From assembly GCA_003999685.1 (NCBI GenBank), contig CP021225.1, positions 1,364,001-1,428,000 on the forward strand: 64,000 nucleotides of DNA, in the 5' to 3' direction. Made by a program: the position numbers and the translations under genes. The stretch is from Taiwanofungus camphoratus. Lineage: Eukaryota; Basidiomycota; Agaricomycetes; Polyporales; Taiwanofungaceae. Every line of letters begins with the position of its first letter. The first letter of the stretch is position 1. This document shows, piece by piece, positions 1-11,857 of this stretch. The notes under the pieces are model-generated. The model was not told where the DNA came from and made no database searches. It saw only the letters and a list, made by a program, of their open reading frames with translations.

Positions 1-806
1 AGTTTGGGGCTGACCACATTTAAGGTCAAGAGGATTTGGAGGCTGTCGCTTCCGAGTGACAGGTGGCAGATAAGGGAGAGAAGAATGTCGCCGTAGACAG
101 TGTAGGACAGCGACGATTCTATAATCGAGTTAATCGATGCTCAGAAAGAGAATGTGGGGGTCAAGTTGGATGATCTTGACACAAGAATGAGTGGTATTAA
201 GAGAGGGATGGTAGAGTAAAGCCTCGGTGAGCGACAAGCACCCAAGGAGATGGTGGTGGTTCGAGGTCAAGAAGCGCGTGCTTGACGGGGTCATGACCCG
301 TCAACCACAACAATGCAATTACTTGCTTGTGCGAGATGTGTCTATCGCTATCTTGTTGAAAAGCTGCTAGCACAATGGCAATTGCCACCCCTGGCAGAAT
401 TTGGCAGAAATGTCTGTGAGCTTTCTGCATAGCTAAAGTAAACAAGCTATGCCACATTGTATTGTTACCAGCAGATACTCGGACTACGCTGCCACCTCAG
501 TGACTGTGCTTGTTTGCAATCTTGAAGTAATTCAGTGAGTAAAACATTGACCCATATTTAGAAAGGGATCATGGGCAAATTGCCAAGGATGGTAATTTAT
601 CGCAAGCGAGGCCGAAAAGCTGAGAAAAGCAGTGCCTAAGGCACCGAGCGCCCCACAAAGCAAAGCTTGAGGCACCAAAACAGCCACAAAACACTCTGGA
701 CCAAAATCAGAAATTTGGGTATTCTCAGGATCAATTGTTTACACATCTGCAGATCATTGCAGCACACTCGAATTTTACAGGTCAAGGCAGACTTCCAGAT
801 AGAGGA

Positions 807-852
807 CCTAAATAGGCAGGTAGGCCACACCCTGGTGGCTTGCCTATTTAGG
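807..852. repeat. Inverted repeat, 12-base perfect arms
   Basis: CCTAAATAGGCA at 807-818 is matched by its exact reverse complement at 841-852. The intervening 22 bases are themselves partly self-complementary (GGCCAC against GTGGCT), so the DNA can fold into a long hairpin. It could be a relic of a small non-autonomous element, but no target-site duplication was established. Confidence 0.6.
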
Positions 853-1079
853 CGCACAAATCGAATGTTCGCCTATGGCAAGAAAATTCAAAAGTGGTAT
901 ATCGATCTGCAAATGAGTGTAAAGGGATCATTGATGATTTTGTAGACCTTCAAATATTTACGTCCCAAGCGCACATTGGCATATCTGCTGCCAGCCTCTA
1001 CAAGAATTCTGCTAAGGTAACTGCCGGGTTGGCCGGCTTAATGGCAGCCCACGTTGTCGACGACCGGGTGAAACTACTT

Positions 1080-1139
1080 AGTTTTTGACAAGGCAGTTAT
1101 TGACTTAGTTAAAACATGTTTTAAACCATGTCAAAAACT
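1080..1139. repeat. Inverted repeat, 11-base perfect arms with palindromic centre
   Basis: AGTTTTTGACA at 1080-1090 is matched by TGTCAAAAACT at 1129-1139. The centre contains a further near-palindrome, AAAACATGTTTT. A related but diverged inverted stretch lies around 1488-1545, which might make the two the ends of a roughly 460-base element. That pairing is weak. Confidence 0.5.
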
Positions 1140-1872
1140 GAAGGCCGAAAATTAGGTGTTTAAAAGCGGAGAAACATAGGGTGCCTGTGAGAGACGCAAG
1201 GTCTACTGGATGCGCATTTTTGCAGTTGGATGAGAGAGAATGGCTCGATACTTGTTGCTATATGTCTGATAATGAAATCTGTGCACATGTCCAACCATGG
1301 CTATAGTTAACATTTCAACTTCCGTTTACTCAGATTTCCGGTCCTTTACTGGCACAGACCAGCTCAAGGCTGTGAAGCGCTACCTATACAGAACTTAGAT
1401 CCACGGATCGTCACACAGTGAGCAACATCAGTGTCCTACAGCCAGCGGATTTGAGATCAATATTCTTGATTTTATTTGATTGGTATACAACCTGTTTAAA
1501 ACATAACTGACAATAACTTATTTGCCTTGACAAAGTGTCAATAATCCCGCCGTGAGTTTTACCCGGAACAGTACTCGAGACGTGAAATAGTCCGCAGAGA
1601 CCAGTTCTGGAACGGTCGGGATGGCGACTCGATGCTTAGAGTTGGCCCAGCCTATGCGTTCCTTGGGCTTAGACCTTCACAGGGCTTGCGAAATCAGAAC
1701 ATTGCACGGGACCTTTCACACAACATACCGCTCCCGCCTCCCGCAACCAACGTGTGGAGGAAGACGGAAAATAGTCTGACAGAGCTTCAGATAAGACAAA
1801 AACTGGTAAAAACGAATTGTTTGTCTGTCTTGACATGGTGAACTACAACGCAAAAGGTACGACATGCAACCT

Positions 1873-2479
1873 TCAGTGGTGGTGGGTGGCGTGCTCCTCG
1901 CCGTGGAAGTCAAGAGCGTACACTACAGGAATTGCTCAATACCAAGGTTAGGCAAGCCTCGAATGACGTGCTTACCGGAACCACATTCGGAGCAGCGCCT
2001 CTTCTTCTCCTTCGTGAGGGTCATCCAGAGGAGCTCATGAGACTCGGCAGGGCTGCCAGTGCAGCCAATGATGCGTGAAGGCTCCTATAAAAATTAGTTG
2101 TGAATAAACATGTAGATTCATGTGTAAGATGCAAAGAATCCTGGTTTACGACAATCAACCAATGGAAATCAGGACATACCCAAGAGAAGACCTTGATGGG
2201 GTCAGCGAGCGTGCCAATTCGGCTCGAGTCCAATGGGTTGAAATCAAACACCTCAACACCCTCCTTTGCAGCGAGTACCTGCAAACGCTCAAGACCGGTT
2301 GACTGGTTCTCATCCGTCGGCACCTCACCCGCCTTTGCGCCAGGACCGAAGTGCTGGGGAGTTGGCGGGTGTTCGGAGAAGCGGGCGGAGGTGGTCGAAA
2401 GGGCGCGAACGGCCGCTGTGGACGGTTTGAGGGCAGAGCGTGCTGCGAGCGCAACTGGACGAACAGCGGCCTTGAACAT
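1873..2479 (-). CDS. COX4: Cytochrome c oxidase subunit 4 (yeast Cox4 / animal COX5B type)
   Basis: Nuclear-encoded zinc-binding structural subunit of respiratory complex IV on the matrix side of the mitochondrial inner membrane. There are three exons: 2479-2180, 2084-1976 and 1922-1873, about 152 residues, usual for the family. The start MFKAAVRPVALAARS is an arginine-rich, acid-free targeting peptide; the frame remains open upstream but without an ATG. Family landmarks are GEVPTDE, TGLERLQ, FDFNPLDSSRIGT, IIGCTG, and CSECG split by the last intron and followed by VYALDF. Both introns have GT-AG borders and restore frame exactly. A divergent calcium transporter begins about 415 bases away. 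Identity is seen directly from the motifs; the start is inferred from the family. Confidence 0.95.
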
Positions 2480-2894
2480 GGTTTTTGTGTGGAAGCGGAA
2501 TTGGATGGACGACAGCAATTCGCGTTGGCGGGACAGAACGGGTGGTGCGTGATAGTGTCACAGAAGTGACCAAGGTGACTTGTCATACTATTTATGTTAA
2601 CCCTCTTGACAAAAATAACTCGGCTTGCATACAAAAATAGCTCGGCATTACGCTTCTCGACTGTGCGCCTTCCCGAAAAGGGAATTCACTTCAATCGAAC
2701 GAAATTCAGAATGCGTGTTTACCGACATCTTGTCGGCAGACACCAACTTGTTGGAGCTCGCTTCAACACCCCTGCTGCGTCGTTTACTGCCAGCGCTCAC
2801 TTCCTCTCCTTTTTTCTGTCTTGGTGCATGCTATCTGGTCACTGGTGGTCTTCCCATTCCTTAGACACAGTGTACGGCACAAACTGAACATACC
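2480..2894. promoter_or_regulatory. Shared divergent promoter region of COX4 and the CAX gene
   Basis: The interval lies between the start codons of two genes transcribed away from each other, so it must hold both promoters and both 5' untranslated regions. I could not assign individual elements with confidence. Confidence 0.5.
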
Positions 2895-5800
2895 ATGCTA
2901 CCACACTCGTCAACGAACGATCCACTCACGGAATATCACAATGGGCACATTTCTCCCTCAAACTCCTCAGAACAGAGGTATTCTGACCGTCTCAGAACCA
3001 TCTCGTTCCCAGTCATGACACGCACGACGTCTGTTGCTTCTACTCGCTCGAATGTATCGTGTTCCTCCACTGTCGCACTTGTTTCACATCCGGAACCCGA
3101 GCGCGGAAAGAGGCGATTGAGCGAGAGGATACTCTCCTGGAATTGGCGCTCAGAGAAGACCCAAGACGCCGAAATGAAGGAAATGGGCGTCCTTCATCCG
3201 AGTGAATCTGATCACGATGGCATACGCATGAAGAAGCAGCTGAAGGCATGGCATGGCTGGCAGTTAATTTTATTTGACTCATGTGGGCACTTTCATAAAC
3301 ACATCTCATTTCAAAAATTTAAAACATAATTAATTCCAAATACCAGGGTTGAATGTACTTATTTTCTTCATTCCCACCTCCGTGAGTGATCTGGCTTTCC
3401 GATTGCATTCAAGACTTGAACTGGTGTTGCGCTTTGGAACAGTGGATATTGAAGCTGGCTACAACCAATTCTGACACTTTGATATTCACGTGTAAGTACC
3501 CATATATCCAACCCGGTGGTCCGGATGTGTATCTTAATCCTTCCAAATGTGCAATTTTAACAGCTTGTGTCCTTGCCATGATTCCTCTTGTGAGGGTATG
3601 TGTTTTAAATATGCGGCTGCGACCTTAGTATTCAAGGTTGTGTTCCGACAGTTGCATGACCTCGCAATTGGTGTGCTGTCACGACGTATTGGAGGTTCCA
3701 AAACTGGCCTACTCAACGCAAGCATGGTACGTCGCTCATGCTCCAAGAACTTCCTTTGACAATGGCTGAAGAGGTTGACATTATGCGCTTGGCAGAGCAA
3801 TATGTGGGTGCTTGAAATATACTCGGGCTGGCGAATGGTTCTGATCTCGCCATTTATCGGATTGTGCATGCAGCGTGGAATTAGTCGTGGCAGTAAGCAT
3901 TCTCGATACAGAGAGCTGCTTTAAAACGCCGATCATTGACGGATATTTTAGATCATCGCTCTAAGAAAATGCGAGCTTAGAGTAGTGCAATCTTCTCGTG
4001 AGTTGAATCTGTGTGAAAATTGGCGTAGGACTTGCCTGCAAATTGACACTTGTTGATTATTGATGCAGTGATTGGGTCTATGTTGAGCAAGCTGCGTACG
4101 TCGACTTGGGCCTAATATCGTGTTGTTCTGGAGCCTCATGGGTTACGGTCCATGTTTCAGTCTTGATTCTCGGCATGTGCTTCTTTGCAGGTGGGATTCG
4201 ATTCTCTGAGCAAGATTTCGACGCCAGTGAGTAACATAGTGCTTGCTCCTCAACCCGGGTCCTCCTGATGGAATGATGTCTAAACACTCTTTCTAGCTGC
4301 TACACAGATACACTCATCCTTACTAAGCATCAGTGTTGGCGCTGTCTGTCTCCCCGCGGCATTTCACTTCGCGCTTACGTATAACACAGAGGACGCCATG
4401 GAAGCGGGGACCACGCTCGACCAGCAAAAGCAGGACTTGCTGAGAATGAGCCATGGTGTAAGTCTAGGATCATGAGTGTTCGTTGTTGACGGTGCTAATC
4501 GTTCCTTGAGACAGGTCTCGATTGTGCTCCTGTTCAGTAAGTTTTCATTTTGCAGGGTCATCTAGTGGGTGACTGATGGCTTCGCTTCGTCTTAGTATAT
4601 GTCTCGTACCTCCTCTTCCAGCTTGTCTCCCACACGCACCTCTATAAAGACAGCACAAAGGCAAGCGACAAGCTGCCGGTCGCGGCTTCCGTGCGTTCTG
4701 TCGGCGAGCGCGTACGGCGGAAAAGCAGCAGTCTCCGTCAGTTCCGCTCACATTCCAAGTCCGGCTCTATGCGCTCCGCGCGGTCAACCCAGTCTAAGCA
4801 GTCTCTCACCGTGACACTCCCAGATCGCGCGGATCGGGAGAGGAACAAGGACAGCCCACTTGAGGAAGTGCCTGAGACGTCTTTTGATGACTTGGAGCGC
4901 GGACGTTCACCATACGGGCATAATGGGCACAACTCCAACTCGAATGCGTCCTCCGGAGCCACGCGTGAGCGTCGCGCCCTCTTAGTTTCACCGTTCGGGA
5001 CCACCTCGCAGGTGACGCTCTCAATGAACGAATTTGGTGTTCCTGCTCCGAAGCAACACCCAACAGTACGGCTGGTACGTGACGGGGAGCGGAGCGGCGA
5101 TGGAGGGACCGACCGTGGGAGTGCGCAACGCAGTGACTATTCAACACGGTCCTCAGACAAGTATAGACGCCGGCATGGGTCAAGCAGCAGTGGCAGCGAG
5201 ACAGACTCACCAGTGAGCGAGGTCCTATCTGCGTATTTGAATGAGCGGGGAGAAGTCGTCCAATTGGGAGTTGACGAGGACGTGAAAGATAAGAGACGGC
5301 GACGAGACATAGATGTGGATGTTATGGAGGTCCACGAGGAACAAAGATCAGATCAGGAACAGCGACGAGCATCCCCAACTCCTGAAGCGCCAAAGCCAGA
5401 AGAGCTCGAGATGAGTTGGACCATGACAATCATGTTGCTGACCATTGTCACAGTGGTTTGTATTATGCTCTCCTCTAGATAACTCCAAGTGTGCTGACGA
5501 CGCTCGGACTTTCTTAGCTGGTCACAATCAATTCAGAATGGCTAGTCGACTCCATGGACAGCATTTCTCCCACACTCAGTAAGGAATGGATTGGTTTGAT
5601 CTTGCTGCCCATCGTGAGCTCTATCGCCGGTGTGTAAAAATGTTCACTGTCAATTTTCCTGCTTTCATTTACCTTGGCACAGAATGTGTCACCGCGGTTA
5701 GCGTCTCCGTCCAGGACCAATTAACCCTGAGTATCAGCGTAGCGGTTGGTTCAACGATCGTAAGTGCTTTCTTCCCCTTTCTCGCATGCACCAATTCTGC

Positions 5801-6319
5801 TCATCCGTCTGTGAAATGCATCAGCAAACGGCACTTTTTGTAATTCCATCCATGGTGCTTCTGGGATGGGTCTTGGATAAGCCTCTCGCTCTGCTATTTG
5901 ATCCATTCGAGTCTGTGGTAAGCCGGTGTACAGGCCTTATGCTATTACTGTGATGATAACGGTCATTTTGGTTTCAGGTGCTCTATATCTCAGGTGAGCA
6001 ATTGCTGAACTATGTGATTCACGGGTGAGATGCTAAGTCTATGTCACTAGTCAATACCATGGGTTACGTCGTAGCGGATGGCAAATCAAACTGGCTTGAA
6101 GGTGTCATTCTTATCTGTGAGTTCACTCTTAGTTCTGCAGCGTTGCCATTCCTTCATGTTTCCACTTAGGTCTCTACATCGTGATTGCAGTCACTTTCTG
6201 GTTCTATCCAGGTGAAGGCACTGTATCACATCACATGGCCGTTTCTAATATTTATCACCTCAGGGTCTAGTTTCTCCAGTAACCTTGCAATCTGTGTTGA
6301 TACCGTTGCTGTATCATGA
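2895..6319 (+). CDS. Vacuolar Ca2+/H+ exchanger, CaCA/CAX family (VCX1-like)
   Basis: Proton-driven calcium antiporter expected in the vacuolar membrane. Reconstruction gives 20 exons and about 749 residues: 2895-3282, 3347-3381, 3443-3491, 3564-3595, 3652-3726, 3796-3803, 3874-3892, 3952-3997, 4069-4095, 4161-4226, 4297-4457, 4515-4536, 4596-5455, 5518-5629, 5683-5759, 5825-5917, 5978-5993, 6051-6116, 6170-6211, 6264-6319. All junctions keep frame. The first cation-exchange half reads GLLNASMSNIVELVVA then IIALRKCELRVVQSS and LGMCFFAGGIRFSEQ. The second reads LLPIVSSIAECVTAVSVSV, FVIPSMVLLGW, LADG-like VVADGKSNWLEG and FWFYPG. A polar serine/arginine-rich loop of about 240 residues (exon 13) separates the halves, longer than in yeast Vcx1. 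In the second-half signature, usual NAAEH is SIAEC, which keeps the key glutamate. The N-terminal cytosolic tail of about 130 residues is serine-rich. Confidence 0.92.
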
Positions 6320-6923
6320 ACGCCGTCTTTTCCGTTACTCCAATCCCTCTTCCTTCGCTCCGTTACAATCTATACCACGCGACATGTCCATCACAGCCGA
6401 TTACCTTCTCTGTATACTTTTTTGTACGTGGATATAGCTACGGGCCTGGTCACGGTATTGGGCCAATCATAGCAGCCATATAATTGCGATAGACTATAGT
6501 AATTGCGGACCTGTATTCATGTATTCTAAGCGTAGATTTGTAAGAAGTGTATTGTTGGATTTCATGGCAAACTGATCCGATTCATCACATAAAGCTCTCC
6601 GTTAAGCCACAGAGACTGAGTTAGCAAGCTACTTGCTAGCAGTGTTTGTATTAGTAGGAGGGTGCCTCGTGCTTTCTGCAGTCAGACCCCTGTTAGTTAT
6701 CGGTCAAGCCTTCCAACGACAGGCGCACAATGCCATCGTACATTTATCTCCGGCGTGTGGCCTGCTCGAACAAGCGTCTTGTACGGAGAGATCTGATACC
6801 TCTTCCGGTACCACTTACACTTAGTATTCAAGGAGAAACATTCCTGGTAGTCATGAACAGCACCCGGATACATTGCACAGTATTCCAAGCACATACAGTC
6901 CGTAAAAACCTCAAACTCGACAG
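6320..6923. other. Convergent intergenic region
   Basis: Holds the 3' untranslated regions and terminators of the calcium exchanger (+) and uridine kinase (-). No additional gene is visible. Confidence 0.6.
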
Positions 6924-9399
6924 CTATAGATAATAGCGATCACCTACGAGACTTGAGATCTCGCGACGAGATATCAACCAAAAATCGACTTACCTATATG
7001 TCCTATTCCAGGTTCCACCACCCACGCTTTGCGGCCCTCTGCGGGTTTCTGTCCTCCGTCCTCCTCGACGCCTTCTAGCCACATCTCGTGCAATCTATCG
7101 TCTACTGCTCCGCACACAACCTTGACGTGCGGAAAAGCGCGCTGGATTACAGATACACCTCCGCAGCGCGCTACGAGGAAGGTCACAAAAATAATGTGCT
7201 CCTGGGGAACGCCGTGATCGAGCAGGACTCGAATCGCCATGAACGCCGCTGCTCCAGTACCAATCTATAACGTAGCTCACTAAGCGTCGCCACAAATCAA
7301 ATGGGAGAAAGATGTACTTGGGCATCTAGGAGGAAGATCCATGATTCCTCAGCGCGACGTCGGTCACGGATGCACGCTGGCAGATGCAGATGCAGAAGAA
7401 GTGGCTCGCCAGTGATGGCTTCCGACTGTATCAACAAGGAGCCTATCGGTATGTCGTTGATGACCCTTCGGAGCCCCCGCTCCAGCGGACCACCTCTGCA
7501 AAGATTATCCAAGGAAAAGAAAATGGCTCATCACATCTCATGACACTTACGATCGTAGAATAGACACTCCGCACACGTACTATAAAATCATAATGAGGTT
7601 ATATGTTGAACGAGGTAAACAACTTACTTTCGCATCCATCTCTTTTCCGGGTGACGCAACTTGGACAGGAGTCACTACAGTCTTAGGTCGATACGGGAGA
7701 TGTTCGGTGGCTTTCTCAAGCAGGAACGTGGAGAGTCTGTCAACGAAGAATATAAAGTCTTCCCTACTCGTCGTAACATCCCTCAAAATCGTGAAGATCC
7801 CCTATGTGCACAAAGAACAACATCAGTAACAACCGACCGATCTTTGCTCGACACATGCAACCACCTTCAATTGCGGAGTTTGCGGGAGTAGTGTCAGATT
7901 CAGGTACTCTTTATCCGGATCTGGCATGCAGCCTGTGGGAATGAGGTCTCGCGGCCCAGCTTCAGCCAAGCGGTGCCGAAGGCGAGTAGCCCGTTCTTCA
8001 AGCTGACGGCGGATGTGCGTAGAAATGATATCGATGGCAACTCCGTTGTCGGATCCAGGCACTATCTAATAGGAACGTAAGTGAGAGCAAGACTAGACAT
8101 GAATTTTTGTCCTACAATGTTGGCATATCGTGATGTTGGAAGGACAAAGTTGTCGTAAGCCGGTTTGACGTATCTTAGGTACCTAAGAGGTAATGAGTGT
8201 CACTCGTTGGCTGAGGTGTGGACACCTACTGCTCAAGAATCCCTTCGACACTTCTGCCCCGCTCCTTCACATCGCGTCGAATTCGACGGGCGAGCATCAA
8301 ATCTGAGTCACACTGTACGAATATCTGGAAATAGCGGTGAATGTTTCACAATCTTAGGCCATGAGTCTTGCGACTGACCTTGAGATCATACAGAGCCCTG
8401 AGTGCAGGGTCATGAAGCGCCATGATACCTTCCGCTAAAGTCAATAGTCCAAGTGAGAGGGTGTGACGACTTGAGAGAATTTGAATGAGCAACCTATAAT
8501 GATCGCAGCTCCATATAGATACTTGGTTTCATCTAGTCTCTGATGTTCCGTAAAAGAGTAAATTGGGATGTTGCTTTGCCTGCATGCTTTCAAATCTGCC
8601 AAACACTGCAGACCAATACATCGGTCATATTACCCATATGTCGGCGAGACCTTGAAAGTTCAAGTACACCTCGCATCCAATAAAAAATAGAACAAATGTT
8701 ATGACATACGGAAGCAAATAGTGGCATATCTATTGCATCTATCATCAACCCGAAAAAAGTTAGTGTCCTATACGAATGCGAAGGCAGGAAGCCTTACCTG
8801 GGTGATCGAAGTCATAGCGACTAGCGAATGCAAGCTCGATCTCCTCCGGCGTGTGACGCTTGTAAAAACTATCCTGAGTACAGATAAAGCTCGCATGAAT
8901 CAGGATGTAACATGTTTACCCCTAACTTACTTGAGACAAAATTATCACTGTTGGTATGGAACCCAGTGACTGCACAATGCGGCGAGCTACGTGCGTCTGC
9001 ATTCGTGAATTCAGTCCTAGCTCTGTTCATCCAAATTACAAAAATAAGATACCTTCCCACTTGCAGAACCTCCTGTAAGGCGACGTTCGAAGGTTATATA
9101 CTGCCTCGGCATCACTTTCGTATCACATACCAGCTATGCCAATCACAAACGCGTCGGAGATTCGTGTCCCATCTTCACCATACCTGTCAATCTCAGTTCA
9201 AATACTACTCGAGGACATTTGTTCAACTCAGATGATACCATGGTGGTCTCCCATGAGATTTCAGTACAGTGTTCTTCTTCGCCTGGAGTACGTCGCGGCC
9301 AGATGTCTGAGAATTGGTGATGGTCCTGGATAAGAGAGGCCTTTCATTATGTTGTTGCAATTCTGTTGCTGTCAAGTCATCACTAGAAGCTGCAGACAT
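6924..9399 (-). CDS. URK1: Uridine kinase with C-terminal uracil phosphoribosyltransferase domain
   Basis: Pyrimidine salvage enzyme that phosphorylates uridine/cytidine to UMP/CMP, cytosolic. I reconstructed about 16 short exons. The start is MSAASSDDLTATE at 9399. The kinase half contains the P-loop IGIAGGSASGKT (split over three exons), SQDSFYKRHTPEEIELAF, YDFDHPDAIDM, YSFTEHQRLDETKYLYG, AEGIMALHDPALRALYD, LARRIRRDVKERGR and QYLRYVKPAYDNFVLPTSRY. The UPRT half follows: LTLLPQTPQLK, SREDFIFFVDRL, VCGVSILRSGGPLERGL, GTGAAAFMAIRVLLDHGVPQ and the end VEPGIGHIGDRYYL. The PRPP-loop position reads IGTGAAA where active UPRT normally has TGGSA, so transferase activity is doubtful; eukaryotic fusions of this type often have a non-catalytic second domain. 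Divergent from CTU2, with 281 bases between start codons. Confidence 0.93.
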
Positions 9400-9680
9400 G
9401 TCTTGTCCAGCTCTAAGGCGAGATTTCACCCATAGACTACAGTCAATCCTATTAGTCCGAGTAGTCTTTACGGTTGTGACGTATGAAGCTTGAAGTGTGA
9501 CCCTTGTCACCTGATCGCGATCATAAACCCTAGGTTATTTGAGTTTACCATAAATGTATTTCACTTTCCAAAAACTTCGACATAGAGCCAGACCGCGGCC
9601 TCTCGAGAAATCGCTCAAAGCTACCGTATCTCGATAATTTCGGTTTTTTCGATCATCGGATCTGCCATTGGACGGCCATA
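9400..9680. promoter_or_regulatory. Divergent promoter region of URK1 and NCS2/CTU2
   Basis: Short interval between two start codons transcribed in opposite directions. It must contain both promoters. No specific motif is assigned. Confidence 0.45.
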
Positions 9681-11595
9681 ATGTCTTGCGGAAACCCTAC
9701 CACTGAAGCGGATGCTTTGATGCCGCGTAGGTGCTATTTTCTCTTCTAACTGCGTACCTAACGTCATTATCGATAGGTAAGAAGAAGTTCGACAAAACTA
9801 AGGACTGCGTCAGGTGTAAGGTAGCACAAGGAAACATCGTCGTTCGCTATGCCGTATACTGCAAGTACGTATTTAATATTCGTTATCGCTGCGACTGTTT
9901 GAATTTTTTACGCGAAACGGGATTGCGCAGGGAATGTTTCTTTCGACTTATTACTTTCAAATTTCGGCGATCACTCGAGCCCTTTGTGAACCCTAAGCCT
10001 GACGGACCTCGCAAGACTGCGTTAAAGCCAGCAGGCGGCCTGCTCGTAGGGTTTTCTGGCGGGCTAGGGTCGACAGTGTTGCTCGATCTCGTACATCGGT
10101 GTTATGTGTCTATGGACAAGGCGACAATGCCAACGGAAGGAGGTAGGGACCATCCACGCCATGAAAGGGTGTGGAAGAAGGTATCTGTGTGTTATATTGA
10201 AGTTTGTGACGCGATTCCCGGGGTATGTCGGCAACTCATCAAACTCATATATCTTTCAGCGTGTCCTGCGATTAACAGTTCTGACATCTGTGAAGTAGAT
10301 GAAGGATAACACCGCGGAAATTGCGGAACTTATTGCTAGACATGATGGGATCGAATTTATCCCCGTGAGAATTCAAGACGCTTTTGATCACGATTGGTGG
10401 GAGAGAGTGGGTGGAATTTCCGGCTCATTTGGCCTGGACATCCAGCTAACAGATGAAGGTATGTAGCACAGCTTGGTACAGTTAGTCATGTATCTCAATT
10501 ACGTTGATATCAGAACTGCTAGTGGCTACACTATCAAATCGTCGTTCAACTTCGACACCATTGCAGTCGTTGCGTTCCTATCTTGCCTCACTTCCCACTG
10601 CTACCGCTCTATCTGCCACTCTGCAGACCCTTACACGTCTCCTCTTGTTACACACCGCTATCGACACAGGATCGTCACATCTTGTTTTAGGAACATCGTT
10701 GACTAGTCTGGCGATATCTCTCATCTCGGGAGTCGCACAGGGTAGAGGCTTCAATGTAAAGGAAGAGATGCAGGAAGAATGGACGTCAGATCGAGATCTC
10801 AATACTCCGGTAGCAAATGATAGTCAAAGTAACGCAAGCAAAGGAAAAAGGGGGAACAACGTTGAAAGAAGAAGCAAGAGAAGTGTCAGAGTAATCAGGC
10901 CCTTGCGAGATGTAGGAATGAAGGAGTGCGCAATGTGGGCTTGGTGGAACGGCCTAAAGGTCACTGGCAAGGAAAAATGGCAGTGGCCGGGAGTGAAGCA
11001 AGATATCGGAATTCTGACAAAAGGTCTGTCTGCATCTCATTCGCTTTACCAATACATGTTCCTCACGATTCTATGTAGACTTCATCATAGGATTAGAGAA
11101 GAACTATCCCTCGACTGTCTCAACTATTGTGAGGACGTGCGCGAAGGTCGCACCGAAAGGCGAGGTCGCTGGCAGGTGTATCATGTGCGAACGGTGAGAG
11201 TACCTCAAACCGTGCATGAAGACATCTATATCACTGAGCCTATTGTATCTAGGCCTGTCCAGCAAGGTATCGCGGAGTGGAGGTCACGCATTTCCATCCG
11301 CTCGCTCAGCCAAACATCGAATGTTGCGGATATAATACAGTGTGGCACTGATCCACTGCTTGTGGGCAGAGTGTCGTCTGCATCCCTCACAAGATGTTTG
11401 TGCTATGCATGCTATACAACCCTCACAAGTAGAAGTAGCCGCCCCATTGCGCCGCTCTACCCATCCATGGTGAAGCCGACTTCAGCGGCGTTGCCTACAT
11501 GGGCTAATTCGCGAAAGGAGATTTTTAGACAAGCCTTGATGGGAGAGGAGCAGATGAGGAGTGTCATTGGTGATTTTTTACTTGATGGGCTATGA
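9681..11595 (+). CDS. NCS2: Cytoplasmic tRNA 2-thiolation protein 2
   Basis: Partner of Ncs6/CTU1 in the URM1-dependent thiolation of wobble uridine 34 in tRNA-Lys, -Glu and -Gln, in the cytosol. The start ATG opens MSCGNPTTEADALM, followed by an intron and KKKFDKTKDCVRCK, a first CxxC. Next come ECFFRLITFKFRRSL and the PP-loop-type GLLVGFSGGLGSTVLLDL. A middle region carries FIPVRIQDAFDHDWW and a basic, low-complexity insert. C-terminal landmarks are RPLRDVGMKECAMWAWW, IGLEKNYPSTVSTIVRTC, RCIMCER, LCYACYTTLTSR and the end SVIGDFLLDGL. Roughly eight exons. Motif content and order match CTU2 rather than CTU1. Some inner junctions in 10.1-10.5 kb were not fixed base by base. Confidence 0.92.
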
Positions 11596-11857
11596 TACTG
11601 CTTGCCTCGTTTGTATCGCCTATTTTGGAAGGACGTTCCTCGTAAGGCAAGTCATTAGGATTGCGTCATCATGGTTCCTGGCCTAAAGATCGACTCATTC
11701 AGACTTGAGTCAGGTGACTCACATTATATATTAGTTTCCAAGAGCTCCCGGCTATCATTGTCAAGTCTGTTTTCTGTTCCTCATTCTCTGAGCGGGCTGG
11801 ATTTCGGCATCTGATACGCACAAGCTGTTTTGATAACCAGGGCCAACTCCTTGAGTT

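Larger units (their letters stand above)
1..1872. other. Gene-poor left edge, no coding gene recognised
   Basis: I see no conserved protein on either strand. Open frames are short (under about 95 codons) and none joins into a recognisable family across splice sites. The stretch holds two strong inverted repeats, at 807-852 and 1080-1139, which suggests remnants of non-coding repeats. A gene could still end or start beyond the left edge. Confidence 0.5.
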
